From Phenylobacterium sp. (lineage in GTDB: Bacteria; Pseudomonadota; Alphaproteobacteria; Caulobacterales; Caulobacteraceae), in contig JAQGIX010000265.1 of NCBI GenBank assembly GCA_028290925.1, positions 1-5,027 on the forward strand: a stretch of 5,027 bases of DNA, read 5' to 3'. Every line of letters begins with the position of its first letter. The stretch's first letter is position 1. The translations under genes and the position numbers were made by a program. Below the pieces are notes generated by a model. That model had not been told where the DNA came from. It saw only the letters and a list, made by a program, of their open reading frames with translations, and did no database searches. Shown here piece after piece: positions 5,005 to 5,027 of the stretch.

Positions 5005-5027
5005 TGGGGCGCGCCCGGCGCGGGCGG
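5001..5027 (-). CDS. Possible C-terminal tail of an upstream gene (partial)
   Basis: Read on the minus strand, the last 27 bases give a Pro/Ala/Gly-rich tail (PPAPGAPQ) ending in TGA at 5003-5001, which overlaps the next gene's ATG as ATGA. The two following junctions have exactly this arrangement, and the downstream gene lacks its own Shine-Dalgarno, so a coupled upstream gene is likely. Only eight codons are visible and nothing about its product can be said. Confidence 0.35.
   Translation of the reverse strand, partial: PPAPGAPQ

Overview
The window is very GC-rich (about 70% by eye) and densely coded. It looks like an alphaproteobacterium, most likely of the Caulobacterales (Caulobacter or Phenylobacterium type). 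Four things point that way: the RuvA/B/C sequences, a perfect alphaproteobacterial LexA box (GTTC-N7-GTTC), a Caulobacter-style housekeeping promoter overlapping that box, and scarce GANTC (CcrM methylation) sites concentrated in one intergenic region. The genus is inferred; no search was run.

Layout, left to right. Positions 1-646 (minus) hold the N-terminal two thirds of ruvB, cut by the window edge. Positions 672-1283 (minus) are ruvA, 25 bp upstream of ruvB and in the same operon. Positions 1284-1467 are a divergent intergenic region with the LexA box, a probable ruvAB promoter and three GANTC sites. Positions 1468-2715 (plus) encode an AmpG/PAT-like major facilitator transporter. Positions 2712-3221 (minus) are ruvC, whose stop codon overlaps the transporter's stop in a shared CTAG. 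Positions 3282-4082, 4079-4450 and 4447-5004 (all minus) are three genes joined by ATGA stop/start overlaps. In transcription order they are a cysteine-rich protein of unknown function, an EthD-like small protein and an M50B site-2-type membrane metalloprotease. A further ATGA at 5001-5004 suggests a fourth, upstream gene of which only the tail is in the window.

How the genes work together. RuvA and RuvB form the Holliday-junction branch-migration motor, and RuvC is the resolvase that cuts the junction. Here the usually contiguous ruvC-ruvA-ruvB set is split by a transporter gene on the opposite strand. The LexA box lies only in front of ruvAB, and ruvC has no such box in its 60-bp upstream gap. 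Either ruvC is not controlled with ruvAB, or it reaches ruvAB on a long transcript running antisense through the transporter. The three-gene ATGA-coupled unit upstream of ruvC has no evident link to recombination; its joint role is unknown.

Most of the window is ordinary core-genome content. The least explained parts are the split ruv locus with its regulatory region and the cysteine-rich/EthD/M50 translationally coupled unit. I see no mobile element, CRISPR array, tRNA, rRNA or convincing intrinsic terminator.
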